From Planctomycetota bacterium (lineage in GTDB: Bacteria; Planctomycetota; Brocadiia; Brocadiales; Brocadiaceae), in the NCBI GenBank assembly GCA_016188675.1, contig JACPHJ010000033.1:1-41085 (forward strand): a stretch of 41,085 nt of DNA, in the 5' to 3' direction. This document shows positions 7,968 to 17,977 of the stretch, piece after piece. Within the stretch, counting starts at the first letter, position 1; each line of letters starts with the position of its first letter. The notes under the pieces are model-generated. The model worked only from the letters and a program-made list of their open reading frames with translations, was not told where the DNA came from and made no database searches. The translations under genes and the position numbers were made by a program.

Positions 7968-10900
7968 TCATGTATCCAGCGCCTCTCTGACCTTTTTCAA
8001 AAGTTCTGTGGGCAAAACAGGCTTTGAAATGAAGTCCGACCCTGTTGTATACATATCTTTCATGATGACGTCCCTGCTATAGCCGCTCATAAAAAGGGCT
8101 TTGGCACCGGGCTTCATTTTCCGTATTGCATCGTACGACTCTTTACCATTCATGTTCGGCATTATTACGTCAAATAACAGTAGGTGTATTTTATCTTTGT
8201 TCTCATTGAATTTACTTACGGCATCCTTTCCATCCACTGCCTCTATTACCCTATAGCCATGCCCTTCGAGTATTATTTTTATAAGGCCTCTCACTTCTTC
8301 ATCGTCCTCGGCTACCAATATCGTTTCCGTACCGCTTTTAAAAGCAGCCTCGACTTCTCTTTCTATTTTTTTAATCTCCGATTTGATGAGCGGCAAATAT
8401 ACCTTGAAGGCTGAACCTTTTCCCGTTTCGCTATCAACGCTAATGTAGCCCTTGTGCTGCCTGACTATGCCATACACAATCGCAAGCCCAAGGCCCGTGC
8501 CCTTTCCAACTTCCTTTGTGGTAAAAAACGGGTCGAATATCCTTTCTCTGGTCTTCTCGTCCATCCCTGTGCCCGTGTCTGAAACGGCGATCATTGCATA
8601 TCGCCCAATTTCACCAAAACCATGCGCCTTTATAAATTTATTGTCAAATTCCACAACGTCTGTGAGTATGGCCAACTCTCCCCCGGCAGGCATGGCGTCT
8701 CTGGCATTTGTGGCCAGGTTCATCAAGACCTGCTCCATCTGGCCGCTGTCCGCCATCACAACACACTCTTTGTCCGTAAGCACAGTCTTGAATTTTATGT
8801 CTTCACGAATAACCCTCGAAAGCAGACTTTCCACCTCATTTACAATATCGTTCATATTTACCGGTTCAAGATTAGTTGGCTGTTTTCTGCTGAATGCAAG
8901 GAGACCTTTGGTTAAGTTCGCCGCCTTTTCCGCCGATTTCATTATTCTCCCGACATGTTCCCTTAGCGGGTCGGTTTCTTTCATTTCCATTTGCAATAAA
9001 TTCCCATACCCGATGATTGCCGTGAGCATGTTGTTGAAGTCGTGGGCAATCCCCCCAGCAAGGGTACCGACGGACTCTAATTTCTGTGAGTGGAAAAGCT
9101 GCTCTCTCAGGTTTGCTCTTTCCTCTTCTGCACGTCTGTGTTCCGTAATATCTCTTGCAGTCCCGGCAACTCCAATGATATTTCCTTTTTCGTCTCTTAA
9201 AGGAATATTCTTATACTGGCATAATTTTCCCGTATCTTTAAAATAAAGCTCATATTCGGGACTTTCGCCGTTAAGCGTCCTCGAGTAGACATCCATTGCC
9301 TTTTTCAGATTTTCCTCATCATACAGAGGCGCGAATGGTTTCCCGATTAATTCTTCGTTTTTATGGCCTGTTAATATCTCACAAGCGTTGTTTGCAAACA
9401 ATACATTCCCTTTCGTATCGCAAATATAGGCAAGGTCGCTTATTTCCGAAAACAATATCCTGTATTTTTCCAGTATCTCATCCGCATGTTTATGTTCTGT
9501 AATATCCGTCGAGATGCCGCATACTGCATAAACTTCCCTGTTGGCATCAAAGAGGGGAAATTTGACCGAGATATAAGTATGCAGCACGTCATCGTGAAGC
9601 GCTACTTCCTCAAATTCAAGCGGTCTTCTTGCCTCAACAACCTTCCGGTCATTTGCTACAAACGCATCCGCCATCTCCCCTGGCCATAAATCATAATCAG
9701 TCTTGCCCCGTAGTTCTTCATCTTTAACATGGAACAGATGTTCATACTGCTTGTTAATAAAGAGGTACTTGTTTCGTATATCCTTAACATAGACGACATT
9801 TGTAGTATTATCAAGGATCGCCCGCAGTTTTTCTTCGCTCTCACGGAGCGACTCCTCCGCCTTCTTCCGCTTGATAACCTCCCCAAGCTGAACCACCACG
9901 GAGGAAACAAAGGCGACAAGCTGCTCATCTTTTTCAAGCGCATCGAGCATATAAAAGACCAGAACGGCGACCATTTGCTTATCGGAAAAGACGGGGAAAC
10001 CTATCGCAGCCTTTAGCCCAACCTCCCTGGCAATCGGCGCTCGCGGAAAATTCGGATCAACGGTCACATCCCGCACCCACACAGGCTGTTTACAAGACCA
10101 GATACGACCGGGAAGACCCACACCGGGAGGAAAGGTAAATGCTCCGCTCAATTCACTGAATTTTTTCAGACTCTCCACCTTGCTGTAGAAGGCATGATCA
10201 CGCACTAACTGCTTTCCCTCCTGATCGGGTATCCATGCCTCTCCATAAATCCAGCCTGTTGCGCCGCATACCTTCTCCAAGGTAACGATGAGCGCTTCGT
10301 GCAAATCCTCGGACTCACTGATAGACAAGGTCAGTGTTTTCAAGAGGGCGACTTCCTCTTCCGCCCGCTTGCGCCCGGTTATATCCTGAACCGTTCCCAC
10401 CAGCCGAACAACCCTGCCCAAATTATCGGAGATAACTGCTGCCCTTTCATGAACGATGCGTACCGTTGAATCCTTAAGCAGGATACGGTGGTCTATATCA
10501 AGGGGTTTTTTGTTGTTGAGCGCATCGGCAACAGATTTTCTCACAAACTCCTTGTCGTCAGGGTAAACGCGGCTGAGGAATGTTTCGAAGGGAGAGACGA
10601 AGGCTTCCTGCGTCAGACCAAAGATGCGATACGCCTCGTAAGACCATGAGACTACATCATTGACGACGTTCCATTCCCAGTTCCCGATACGGGCAATCCG
10701 CTGCGACTCGGCAAGACGGGTATTGCTCTTCTCAAGCTCTATTGTCCTGTCTTTTATATGCCGGGTCATGTAATTAAACGATTCGCAAAGCGCGCCGATC
10801 TCATCGTTCGTCTGAACGGGAATGCTCACATCGAAATTGCCGCTGGCAATTTTCTTTGCGGCATCGGATATTTTACAGAGAGGTTTTACCATCCTTTTTA

Positions 10901-11870
10901 TGAAACCAACAAAGAGGAAGGCCATCATTACAATAATAACTGCTGCGGTTATTAACGCATTTATAAACACATATCGCACAGGGGCAAGCACCTCACCCTT
11001 ATCAATTTCAGCCAGGAGCACCCACTTCATCGAGGGGATATATATGGATGCACCGGCAACCGCAACACCTCTGTAATCCCTATAAAATCCGGTTATCTCT
11101 TTATTCAACGTTAAGCCTTCTTTAACCGGCAGTGTATCAACTACCTGTTTCCATACGGCATCCTTCACGAATATGGATTTCGTAATCATGCGTTTGTCTC
11201 TGTTCACCAGGTATATCTCCAGCGTCTTCCATGCCCCTTTTCCTTTAACCCAGGAAACAACTTCCAGGTCATGTGAATATTTTCCGGTAACAATATTATT
11301 CAGTTCTGCAATTGGGATATAGTTGACGATAACCCCTATAAGCGTGCCGGTATCTCTATTTAAAATGGGAGCTGAGATTGCAATTTCAGTCAATTTACAA
11401 TGTCCAAAACACTTTTCTACAATAGTAACCGCCTCTTTCCCCTGTAAAAAAATGGCCTCAGAAGAGAAATCCCTTCCAATTTCAGCGCCGTTGGTAGAGG
11501 CGACAACCCGTCCCTCCAGCGAGAGGACATGAATGACATTTATTGTTTTGTCCAGGACAAGCTTGTTTTTCACGAGATGTTCATTCAATTCACTGACGGC
11601 GGATGTGTTTCCGAGGAGTATTTCCTGCAGGCCGGTTCTGATATAGCCGTCGCTGGAAAAATCATGGGCACGCCGTTTTGCCATTTCCAGAAACTGGTAG
11701 ACCTGCCCTTCATAAGCCTCTGCAATGATGGTTAAGGTGTCGAGGATATGATTTTTCAGATATATCCTGTTCTGACGGTACACCAGCGCAAAGGTAATAA
11801 GGATGGGAACAAGGATGGCGATGATGCCTATCACTGCCTTTTCTTTGAGCGACAATTTCAATTTTTTCAC
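7968..11870 (-). CDS. Membrane hybrid sensor histidine kinase: dCache-HAMP-PAS-GAF-PAS-PAS-HisKA-HATPase-REC
   Basis: This two-component sensor has about 1300 residues. From the N-terminus: a membrane helix (AVIGIIAILVPILITFALVY), a large extracytoplasmic dCache domain, a second helix (ALITAAVIIVMMAFLFV), HAMP (ISDAAKKIASGNFDVSI), a PAS domain, GAF (FPPGVGLPGRIW), two more PAS domains, HisKA with LAGGIAHDFNN, HATPase (NLATNARDAMP, DTGTGMD, GTGLGLAIVYG) and a C-terminal receiver with LLLFDVIMP. I prefer the GTG at 11870 because GGAG lies about 9 bases upstream; an in-frame ATG at 11921 has no such site. Its kinase and receiver halves closely resemble those of the kinase at 23299. The output partner is unknown: no DNA-binding domain is attached. 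Confidence 0.93.
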   Translation of the reverse strand: MKKLKLSLKEKAVIGIIAILVPILITFALVYRQNRIYLKNHILDTLTIIAEAYEGQVYQFLEMAKRRAHDFSSDGYIRTGLQEILLGNTSAVSELNEHLVKNKLVLDKTINVIHVLSLEGRVVASTNGAEIGRDFSSEAIFLQGKEAVTIVEKCFGHCKLTEIAISAPILNRDTGTLIGVIVNYIPIAELNNIVTGKYSHDLEVVSWVKGKGAWKTLEIYLVNRDKRMITKSIFVKDAVWKQVVDTLPVKEGLTLNKEITGFYRDYRGVAVAGASIYIPSMKWVLLAEIDKGEVLAPVRYVFINALITAAVIIVMMAFLFVGFIKRMVKPLCKISDAAKKIASGNFDVSIPVQTNDEIGALCESFNYMTRHIKDRTIELEKSNTRLAESQRIARIGNWEWNVVNDVVSWSYEAYRIFGLTQEAFVSPFETFLSRVYPDDKEFVRKSVADALNNKKPLDIDHRILLKDSTVRIVHERAAVISDNLGRVVRLVGTVQDITGRKRAEEEVALLKTLTLSISESEDLHEALIVTLEKVCGATGWIYGEAWIPDQEGKQLVRDHAFYSKVESLKKFSELSGAFTFPPGVGLPGRIWSCKQPVWVRDVTVDPNFPRAPIAREVGLKAAIGFPVFSDKQMVAVLVFYMLDALEKDEQLVAFVSSVVVQLGEVIKRKKAEESLRESEEKLRAILDNTTNVVYVKDIRNKYLFINKQYEHLFHVKDEELRGKTDYDLWPGEMADAFVANDRKVVEARRPLEFEEVALHDDVLHTYISVKFPLFDANREVYAVCGISTDITEHKHADEILEKYRILFSEISDLAYICDTKGNVLFANNACEILTGHKNEELIGKPFAPLYDEENLKKAMDVYSRTLNGESPEYELYFKDTGKLCQYKNIPLRDEKGNIIGVAGTARDITEHRRAEEERANLREQLFHSQKLESVGTLAGGIAHDFNNMLTAIIGYGNLLQMEMKETDPLREHVGRIMKSAEKAANLTKGLLAFSRKQPTNLEPVNMNDIVNEVESLLSRVIREDIKFKTVLTDKECVVMADSGQMEQVLMNLATNARDAMPAGGELAILTDVVEFDNKFIKAHGFGEIGRYAMIAVSDTGTGMDEKTRERIFDPFFTTKEVGKGTGLGLAIVYGIVRQHKGYISVDSETGKGSAFKVYLPLIKSEIKKIEREVEAAFKSGTETILVAEDDEEVRGLIKIILEGHGYRVIEAVDGKDAVSKFNENKDKIHLLLFDVIMPNMNGKESYDAIRKMKPGAKALFMSGYSRDVIMKDMYTTGSDFISKPVLPTELLKKVREALDT

Positions 11871-11946
11871 CTGAAAATCTCCATTTTCATGATTCCTTGT
11901 AACCGTTAGGCATCTTCCCAAAATTATTTTGACACTTTTAGCAAAA

Positions 11947-12015
11947 ATTTACGATTTACGAATTACGATTTGAGATCTAAAGAATCGTAATTCGTAAATC
12001 TCAAATCGTAAATTC
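11947..12015. repeat. Word-type palindrome, family B (TTTACGAATTACG words)
   Basis: Perfect 18-bp arms at 11953-11970 and 11983-12000 surround a 12-base loop. The arms consist of near-copies of the word ATTTACG. The same words recur at 22296-22381 and flank the cassette at 19251-19673. Confidence 0.8.
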
Positions 12016-12042
12016 CCATTTTTAAGGTTGCGTATCTATTTT

Positions 12043-12107
12043 ACCCACCCCTGACCCCTCCCAAGAGGGGACTTATACTACCCTCTTGGAAGGGGCCGGG
12101 GGTGGGT
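12043..12107. repeat. GC-rich palindrome, family A
   Basis: ACCCACCCCTGACCCCTCC-type left arm with a near-complementary right arm ending GGGGGTGGGT. It lies about 100 bases downstream of the HD-GYP stop codon. The gap 11871-12206 otherwise holds only the family B palindrome; no gene is seen there. Confidence 0.85.
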
Positions 12108-12206
12108 TAAGAAGAATTTGCAGCATGCTTCCGAATCCAGTCCTCAATGCCGCAAAAACACCACTCGTTATTTTTCCCCGCCATTTGCGTCTTTTACGGT
12201 GAATTG

Positions 12207-13292
12207 TTATCTCTCACGTGAATCTTTATGCAGATTATATATCTCTTCAAAACTCAGAGAAATCTCAACAAATGTATTCAACACCTTCGGGCAGAAGTGT
12301 TCGGGCTTCGTTCTCTCATCACCCTTTGTGATAATCTCCACTGCTTTCTGATGACTCATTGGCGGTTTATACGGCCTCTCGCTCCTCAATGCATCATACT
12401 GGTCGCACAGCATCACGATCCGCCCCTCTACCGGTATCTCCTCCCCCTTCAACCCCCTTGGATACCCCGTGCCATCCCACCGCTCATGATGATTCAGCGC
12501 AACCGACTCCGACACCTTAATATGATAATGCACCGAACCTGACAGTATCTTCGACCCTATCGTCGTGTGCGTCTTCATGATCTCATACTCCTGCTGCGTC
12601 AGGCGGTCAGGCTTTAACAGTATATAGTCCGCAATCCCAATCTTCCCGACATCGTGCATGGGGCTTGCAAAGGTTATCGTCTCCACAAAATCCACCGAAA
12701 GACTCATCGACTGGGCAATCTTGTGCGCATACAGACTCATCCTTGAGATGTGTGCGCCCGTCTCCGTGTCTTTAAATTCGGCTGCCATTGACAGCCGCTG
12801 GATGATCTCCTTGCTCATGTACTTGAGCTTCATCATGGCATCCGTCAGTTCCTGCGTTTTTTTCCTCACCGTCTCTTCCAGCGTAATTTTGTAATTCTTT
12901 TCTATCTGTCTGAGCCTGCCGTGTTCGATTCCCCTTTCCACACACTGCATCAGATACTGGGATTTGAAGGGTTTGATGATAAAATCAAATGCCCCGTACT
13001 TTATCGCATCAATTGCCATATCCAGTTCTGCGTATGCCGTCATCAGGATCACGGGTATTTCTGTGTTAAAACTGCGGATTTTCACAAGAAGTTCGATTCC
13101 TGTCATTTTGGGCATCTTTATGTCGCTCAACACCATATCAAATCTGACTGACTGTAATTTCTTCAAGGCTTCTTCGGGATGGTCGCAGGCAATAACACTA
13201 TATCCAAAGTTGTCAAGCAACAGCGAAACGGATTCAAGTACAAGCGGTTCGTCATCAACTACAAGGATATGATGCTTCCCATTCTGATTCAT
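12207..13292 (-). CDS. Response regulator with HD-GYP domain (RpfG type), c-di-GMP phosphodiesterase
   Basis: The 361-residue protein starts with a receiver domain (acidic VVDDE at 11-15, phospho-acceptor Asp57 in MVLSDIKMP, Lys in IIKPF). A coiled linker follows, then a C-terminal HD-GYP domain with [26 protein letters not shown], and [15 protein letters not shown] followed by [11 protein letters not shown]. All hallmark metal ligands and the GYP triad are present, so cleavage of c-di-GMP is expected and is probably controlled by phosphorylation. ATG 13292 has AGGAG 9-13 bases upstream. It is encoded just downstream of the GGDEF cyclase on the same strand, giving a synthesis/degradation pair. 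Confidence 0.94.
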   Translation of the reverse strand: MNQNGKHHILVVDDEPLVLESVSLLLDNFGYSVIACDHPEEALKKLQSVRFDMVLSDIKMPKMTGIELLVKIRSFNTEIPVILMTAYAELDMAIDAIKYGAFDFIIKPFKSQYLMQCVERGIEHGRLRQIEKNYKITLEETVRKKTQELTDAMMKLKYMSKEIIQRLSMAAEFKDTETGAHISRMSLYAHKIAQSMSLSVDFVETITFASPMHDVGKIGIADYILLKPDRLTQQEYEIMKTHTTIGSKILSGSVHYHIKVSESVALNHHERWDGTGYPRGLKGEEIPVEGRIVMLCDQYDALRSERPYKPPMSHQKAVEIITKGDERTKPEHFCPKVLNTFVEISLSFEEIYNLHKDSRER

Positions 13293-13351
13293 TCTTTACA
13301 CTCCTACCAAAACAATGAAATTCCTTGTACAATAAAGTTGTGTGTTCATTT

Positions 13352-13390
13352 ACCCACCCCTTAATCCCCTCCTGGGAGGGGATTAAGGGA
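13352..13390. repeat. GC-rich palindrome, family A (right arm shortened)
   Basis: ACCCACCCCTTAATCCCCTCC-type left arm pairs with GGAGGGGATTAAGGG. It sits between the GGDEF stop codon (13401) and the HD-GYP start (13292), so it may separate or attenuate their transcription. Confidence 0.8.
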
Positions 13391-13400
13391 CTCGTTCGGG

Positions 13401-16400
13401 TTATGGCGTTTCCACCCGGTTTCTGCCGCTCCTCTTTGCCTTGTAAAGTGCGCTGTCCGCTGCCATCACAATAGCGTCACATTCAGCGCCGTGCTCCGGG
13501 AAATTTGCGACCCCGATGCTTATGGTTGTCTTAATTGGTTTTTCTGTTCCGATAGTATCAAAATTGACCGACTCCACCTGCTGACGAATCCTGTCGGCCT
13601 TCTCAACAGCGGAGGTTATGTTTGTTGCAGGCAGTATAATGGCAAACTCCTCTCCGCCGTATCTTGTTATGACGTCAGACTTCCTTAGTGAACACAAAAT
13701 ACCCTTAGTTATCTGTTGAAGTATAAGGTCGCCTGCAATATGTCCGTAAGTATCGTTAATGCTCTTGAAGTGGTCAATATCAGCAATGAGGATGCTAAGG
13801 GGTTCATTATACCTCTTTGTCAATGCAACAAGCTTTTCCAGCATATCGTCAAAGTATCTCCTGTTGTACACCCCGGTAAGCGCATCTGTTATAGCGGCAA
13901 GTTTTGTAATGCCTGTAAGCCTTACCCTGTGTATAGCGTTTGCCGTCAAACCTGCATAAGTGGATATAAGCCTGTATGTTTCTGCGTTATTCCAGTAATC
14001 TTTCTCTTTCTTTACCATCTGGACTACGCCAATGGTATTTCCACCTGCTATGAGAGGAAGACACAGGTAACCGCCCGTTTCAATTTTGTGAACTAAACAC
14101 TCGCAGGATACATCCGTGGTGACATCTTTTACCACAAGCGGCTGCCCAGTCCTTATTACCCTGCATAATGACGGGTTAAGAAAAAGCTCTTTCCTGGCAA
14201 ATTTATCTAAAGGTATTGGAGGATTTACTATAGATACGTCGAGCATATTCTTCTCTTTATTTAGCATTAGTATTGACAGCATATCAGGCAAAAATAGATT
14301 TTTTAAGATCATGTTCGCATGTTTCACGATATCCTCTTCCTGCACTTCATTCTCCATAAGGCCGGAAAAATCGATCAGATTTGTTAAATCATTGATTTTT
14401 TTATTTCTTTCTTCTTCTAACCTCTTATGCTCGGCAATTTCCACCTGCAGTTCTTCGCTTGTCTTTGTTAGTTCTTTTGTGCGTTCAGCCACGTGTTGCT
14501 CTAACGATTCAGTGAGCAGTTTCAGTTCCTCATCTATCCGCTTTCGTTCAGTAACGTCTTCTACAATTCCAATGAAATTGGTAATGGCGCCCACATGGTT
14601 TCTGATGGGAAATATTGATGCATACCCCCAATAGAGGCTGCCGCCCTTTTTCCTGTTAAGAATTTCTCCATGCCATACCTTGCCTGACGTAATCGTTTTC
14701 CATAACCGTTCATACACCTCTTGCGGCGTCTTCCCTGATTTTAAGATGCGTGGATTTTGCCCGATGGCTTCTTCGGCGGTGTAACCCGTTTGCTTAACGA
14801 ATGCCGGGTTGACATATTCGATGCTGCCTCCCATATTGGTAATTATTATTGTCGTGGGGTTTTGCTCGACGGCCGCAGACAGATTGCGGAGTTGTTCCTC
14901 GGCCTGTTTCCTCTGCATGAACAAGCCAATTTGCTTGCCGATAGAAGACATCGTATTGAGCAAATCGTCGTCAGGCTGCTTCACCTCGTTGCTAAAGAAC
15001 TCGATGACGCCGAGCACCTTATTTCCCGCCTGGATGGGAAACCCAAAAGCGCCATGCAGCCCTTCCTTTTTAGCTACTACGTTACGGGGAAAATTGGAGT
15101 CCGGGACAACATCGTCAATCCATACAGGATTTGCAGTTATCCAGACACGGCCTGGCAGTCCAATGCCGGGGGACATGGCAATCTGCCTGGAAACCGCCTC
15201 AAATTCCGGAAACTCCCGATATGGAATATGCCACATATCCACGCACTGCAATGCGTTTGTTTGCAGGTCATACACCCACATGCCGCCTACTTCCCATTCA
15301 AGACATTCACAGAGGGTTCGGAGAATTTTTGCCGAGGCGTCCTTCAACGTGGTAGACTGCGCCAGTACTGTAATCACGGCATTCTGGGTATCCAGACGCC
15401 GTTTCGTTTGCATGTGCCTGGTAATGTCATCCGAAATTTTGATGAAACGATATATGCTCCCATCGTCGTTTTTTACAGACGAAATTGATACCGACTCCCA
15501 GTAGAACTTGCCGTCCTTTTTCCTGTTAACGAATTCACCGTGCCATGTCCCGCCCGACGTAACGGTTTCCCACAGTTGTTTATACTTTTCCGGCGTTGTC
15601 TTTCCTGATTTTAAGATGCGCGGGTTCTGCCCGATGACTTCTTCGGTGGTATAGCCGGTTACCTTTGAAAACATGGGATTCACATATTCGATGTTTCCTT
15701 TGTTGTCAGTAATGATAACCATGCTCGCGCATTCTTTTATCGTATGATAAAACTCTTGCAGCCGTTTTGTCGTCTGTTCGTTCTTTTTGATTTCCTCTGC
15801 AAGTTCGTCTGCCATAATATTGAAACTGCATGCAAGGGCATCAAATTCGTTGTTACGTCTCGTAGTGACCCTGTAGTTAAGATCGCCCTTTCCGAATTTT
15901 TCACTGGCGTATTTTAATTCATAAATAGGTTTTACCAATGATACGGTATAAATAATCCCTGCGCCAATTACAACGGCAGCACAAATGCCTCCCGTTACAA
16001 TGGCAACAACGGTGAGTGTTTTTAAAGGTTCGAAGACCTCTGCCTTATCTATCTCTGCCAGGAGTGTCCAGCCGTATTCCGGGATATGCGCCGAAGCCCC
16101 GACAACAGGTATGCCCCTGTAATCGGGGTAGATACCCACCATTTCCTTTCCTTCTTCGGCAATTCTGCGGATGGGCGCTGTGTCAACTACCTGTTTGAGG
16201 GGCGCATTGTCTATAAAGCGTGACTCCGTGAGCATGTGCTTATTATCATTAACCAGATAGACCTCTCCTGTATTGCCCAATCCGATGCGGTCAGCAGTAA
16301 TCTCTGCCAGCACTTCACTATCATAATAATTGATAAGCACACCGCGATTTGCGCCTGTCCTGTATGCAACCGGCGCTGATATTATAAAAATATTTGCTTT

Positions 16401-16919
16401 CAGCAAGGGCATGTAACTGGGTTGTTCAACATACGCTTCCCCAAACCCTTTACTCATCGCGCGCCGAAATATCGCCTGGCCGGAGATGTCTGCTCCGGCT
16501 AATTCCTTCAGGCTGGAGGCAACGATTATCCCGTCTTTATCTGTAATGGCTATTGCAGTAATTTGCGGCTCTAACGGTTTTTTGAACTCAGAAAGATAAC
16601 TGTTCAGGGCAATAACGGTTTCTCCCGGATAGGGTTTTATATGGTTAATTTTATCAAGGCTGTTTCTTATAAATTTGTCAGAACTGAAGTCTATGGTTCT
16701 GCCAATTTTACTCTTCACAAAAGATAAAACATGAATTCGTTTTGACTCCGCGATTGCTGTGAGTTCATTCAGTCGCTGATGTACGAGTTTACTTCTTGAA
16801 TGGAAGGTATATATCGTCGTGATTACAGCAATGGGGATGAGCGAGATACAGAGTGAAAACGTCAGCAGGCTGCTTTTTATTGATAATTTCTTGAATTCTT
16901 TTTTAGTACTTTTAGTCAT
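13401..16919 (-). CDS. Membrane diguanylate cyclase: dCache-HAMP-PAS-GAF-PAS-GAF-GGDEF
   Basis: The protein of about 1172 residues makes c-di-GMP. Order: a membrane helix (LLTFSLCISLIPIAVITTIY), an extracytoplasmic dCache domain, a second helix (VVAIVTGGICAAVVIGAG), HAMP, PAS (VIITDNKGNIEYVNPMF), GAF (SPGIGLPGRVW), a second PAS (TIIITNMGGSIEYVNPAF), a coiled coil, a second GAF, and GGDEF with RYGGEEFAIILPA. The inhibitory I-site RKSD is intact five residues before GGEEF, so product feedback is expected. I chose ATG 16919 because AAGGAAG precedes it; the ATG at 16943 lacks a ribosome site. Two PAS-PAC units are close copies 870 bases apart. The sensor and first GAF resemble those of the kinase at 7968. 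Confidence 0.94.
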   Translation of the reverse strand: MTKSTKKEFKKLSIKSSLLTFSLCISLIPIAVITTIYTFHSRSKLVHQRLNELTAIAESKRIHVLSFVKSKIGRTIDFSSDKFIRNSLDKINHIKPYPGETVIALNSYLSEFKKPLEPQITAIAITDKDGIIVASSLKELAGADISGQAIFRRAMSKGFGEAYVEQPSYMPLLKANIFIISAPVAYRTGANRGVLINYYDSEVLAEITADRIGLGNTGEVYLVNDNKHMLTESRFIDNAPLKQVVDTAPIRRIAEEGKEMVGIYPDYRGIPVVGASAHIPEYGWTLLAEIDKAEVFEPLKTLTVVAIVTGGICAAVVIGAGIIYTVSLVKPIYELKYASEKFGKGDLNYRVTTRRNNEFDALACSFNIMADELAEEIKKNEQTTKRLQEFYHTIKECASMVIITDNKGNIEYVNPMFSKVTGYTTEEVIGQNPRILKSGKTTPEKYKQLWETVTSGGTWHGEFVNRKKDGKFYWESVSISSVKNDDGSIYRFIKISDDITRHMQTKRRLDTQNAVITVLAQSTTLKDASAKILRTLCECLEWEVGGMWVYDLQTNALQCVDMWHIPYREFPEFEAVSRQIAMSPGIGLPGRVWITANPVWIDDVVPDSNFPRNVVAKKEGLHGAFGFPIQAGNKVLGVIEFFSNEVKQPDDDLLNTMSSIGKQIGLFMQRKQAEEQLRNLSAAVEQNPTTIIITNMGGSIEYVNPAFVKQTGYTAEEAIGQNPRILKSGKTPQEVYERLWKTITSGKVWHGEILNRKKGGSLYWGYASIFPIRNHVGAITNFIGIVEDVTERKRIDEELKLLTESLEQHVAERTKELTKTSEELQVEIAEHKRLEEERNKKINDLTNLIDFSGLMENEVQEEDIVKHANMILKNLFLPDMLSILMLNKEKNMLDVSIVNPPIPLDKFARKELFLNPSLCRVIRTGQPLVVKDVTTDVSCECLVHKIETGGYLCLPLIAGGNTIGVVQMVKKEKDYWNNAETYRLISTYAGLTANAIHRVRLTGITKLAAITDALTGVYNRRYFDDMLEKLVALTKRYNEPLSILIADIDHFKSINDTYGHIAGDLILQQITKGILCSLRKSDVITRYGGEEFAIILPATNITSAVEKADRIRQQVESVNFDTIGTEKPIKTTISIGVANFPEHGAECDAIVMAADSALYKAKRSGRNRVETP

Positions 16920-17053
16920 GAAGACACTTCCTTGTATCAGCAAATAATCCCATCATTTGCGTTTTTTGTCATAAGGCTTCGGCTTTTTAGCTCACGGTTT
17001 GCAAGGGGCAAACAATTTGAAATTTCTTGTACATTGAAGCTGCGTGCTTATTT

Positions 17054-17238
17054 ACCCACCCCTTGATCCCCTCCCAAGAGGGGACTTCTATAACTCCCCT
17101 CTTGGGAGGGGATCAAGGGGTGGGTTCCCTCCCTGGAGGGGACTCCTCAAAGTCCCGTATCAAGAGGGGAAAAGGGTGTGTTCCCTCCCTGGATTGGGAC
17201 TTTAATTCCCCCTTAATAAAGGGGAATCCAGGGGGGTT
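17054..17238. repeat. Composite array of GC-rich palindromes, family A
   Basis: A near-perfect palindrome with 31-bp arms (17054-17125) is followed by a second partial copy (17126-17180) and a third variant (17181-17238) that switches to CCCCCTTAATAAAGGGG. It occupies most of the 450-base gap between the PilZ stop codon and the GGDEF start; no gene is seen in that gap. Confidence 0.85.
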
Positions 17239-17373
17239 GTCTGGCATGCTATGATACAAGCCTTGAAATTCCCGAACATATTAGGTAGGGTGGACATTGC
17301 CCACCCTGCTGCCCGCCCTGAATTTTCTGCACAATGCAAGTGCGAACGTCCGTTCGCCCCTACTATTCCATAA

Positions 17374-17694
17374 CTACATCATAAATCTCAGCCCCATTTG
17401 GCGGCCTGCAGGCAACTCTTCATTTACCCACCGAATCTCTGCTAAAACCGGTACGGTGATCCGTGTATTGGATTTGGATTTGTATACGGGAACTCTGATG
17501 CAAATAACGGTTCCAGGCTCTAATGACTGGCGATCAATCTGAATTCTTACACCGCTGTCACTGATATCCAGAATCTTACCCTTTACGTCAACCACACCGG
17601 CGGGGGAAACCAAATTCCCCATCGCTACATAGCTTATTGGGGATGCGCAGGGAATACGAACACTTATTCTTTTTTCTCTTTTTAATTTTTTCAT
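17374..17694 (-). CDS. PilZ-domain c-di-GMP receptor protein
   Basis: A single-domain protein of 106 residues. Both c-di-GMP-binding signatures are present: RxxxR (RISVR, residues 9-13) and DxSxxG (DISDSG, 43-48), followed by PilZ-like beta strands (VRIQIDRQSLEPGTVICIRVPV) and a C-terminal GLRF strand. GGAGG lies about 13 bases before ATG 17694. With the upstream-encoded cyclase (13401) and HD-GYP (12207) it completes a local c-di-GMP circuit as the likely effector. As a small adaptor it would act through an unknown partner. The stretch LPAGRQ near the end coincides with a CCTGCAGGC motif and may be repeat-derived. Confidence 0.9.
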   Translation of the reverse strand: MKKLKREKRISVRIPCASPISYVAMGNLVSPAGVVDVKGKILDISDSGVRIQIDRQSLEPGTVICIRVPVYKSKSNTRITVPVLAEIRWVNEELPAGRQMGLRFMM

Positions 17695-17756
17695 GTTTTA
17701 AGTATAACCTCCATTAGTCGTTATGTAAATGCCTGAAAAAGAGGGGATTCAAAAGA

Positions 17757-17777
17757 GTACACCCGAAAGGGTGTATG
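17757..17777 (-). terminator. Small hairpin with GAAA loop, possible terminator of the LuxR-type gene
   Basis: TACACCC and GGGTGTA enclose a four-base loop. Read on the minus strand it is followed by TCTTTTG, a weak T tract. It lies about 200 bases downstream of the LuxR-type stop codon. Confidence 0.35.
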
Positions 17778-17816
17778 GAAGGGAGTTGAACTAAACGATA
17801 AATTTATTCGCCGAAA

Positions 17817-17973
17817 ACCCACCCCTTAATCCCCTCCCAAGAGGGGACTTTAATTCCCCCTTACAAAGGGGGATGCAGGGGGTTGTCACTCCCCTCTCGA
17901 GAGGAGAAAGGGGTGTGTCCCCTCCCTGGATGGGACTCTACGATTCCCCTCTTGGGAGGGGTTAGGGGTGGGT
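17817..17973. repeat. Composite of GC-rich palindromes, family A
   Basis: It begins ACCCACCCCTTAATCCCC and ends GGGGTTAGGGGTGGGT, with two nested hairpins between them, one of the CCCCCTTACAAAGGGGG type. It ends four bases from the LuxR-type stop codon, so any transcript of that gene carries the structure at its 3' end. Confidence 0.85.
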
Positions 17974-17977
17974 TTCC

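Noticed and set aside
7803-8027. Open frame of 74 codons on the plus strand after the cytochrome
   Set aside because: It runs through the GC-rich palindrome and into the end of the kinase gene on the other strand; no ribosome site.
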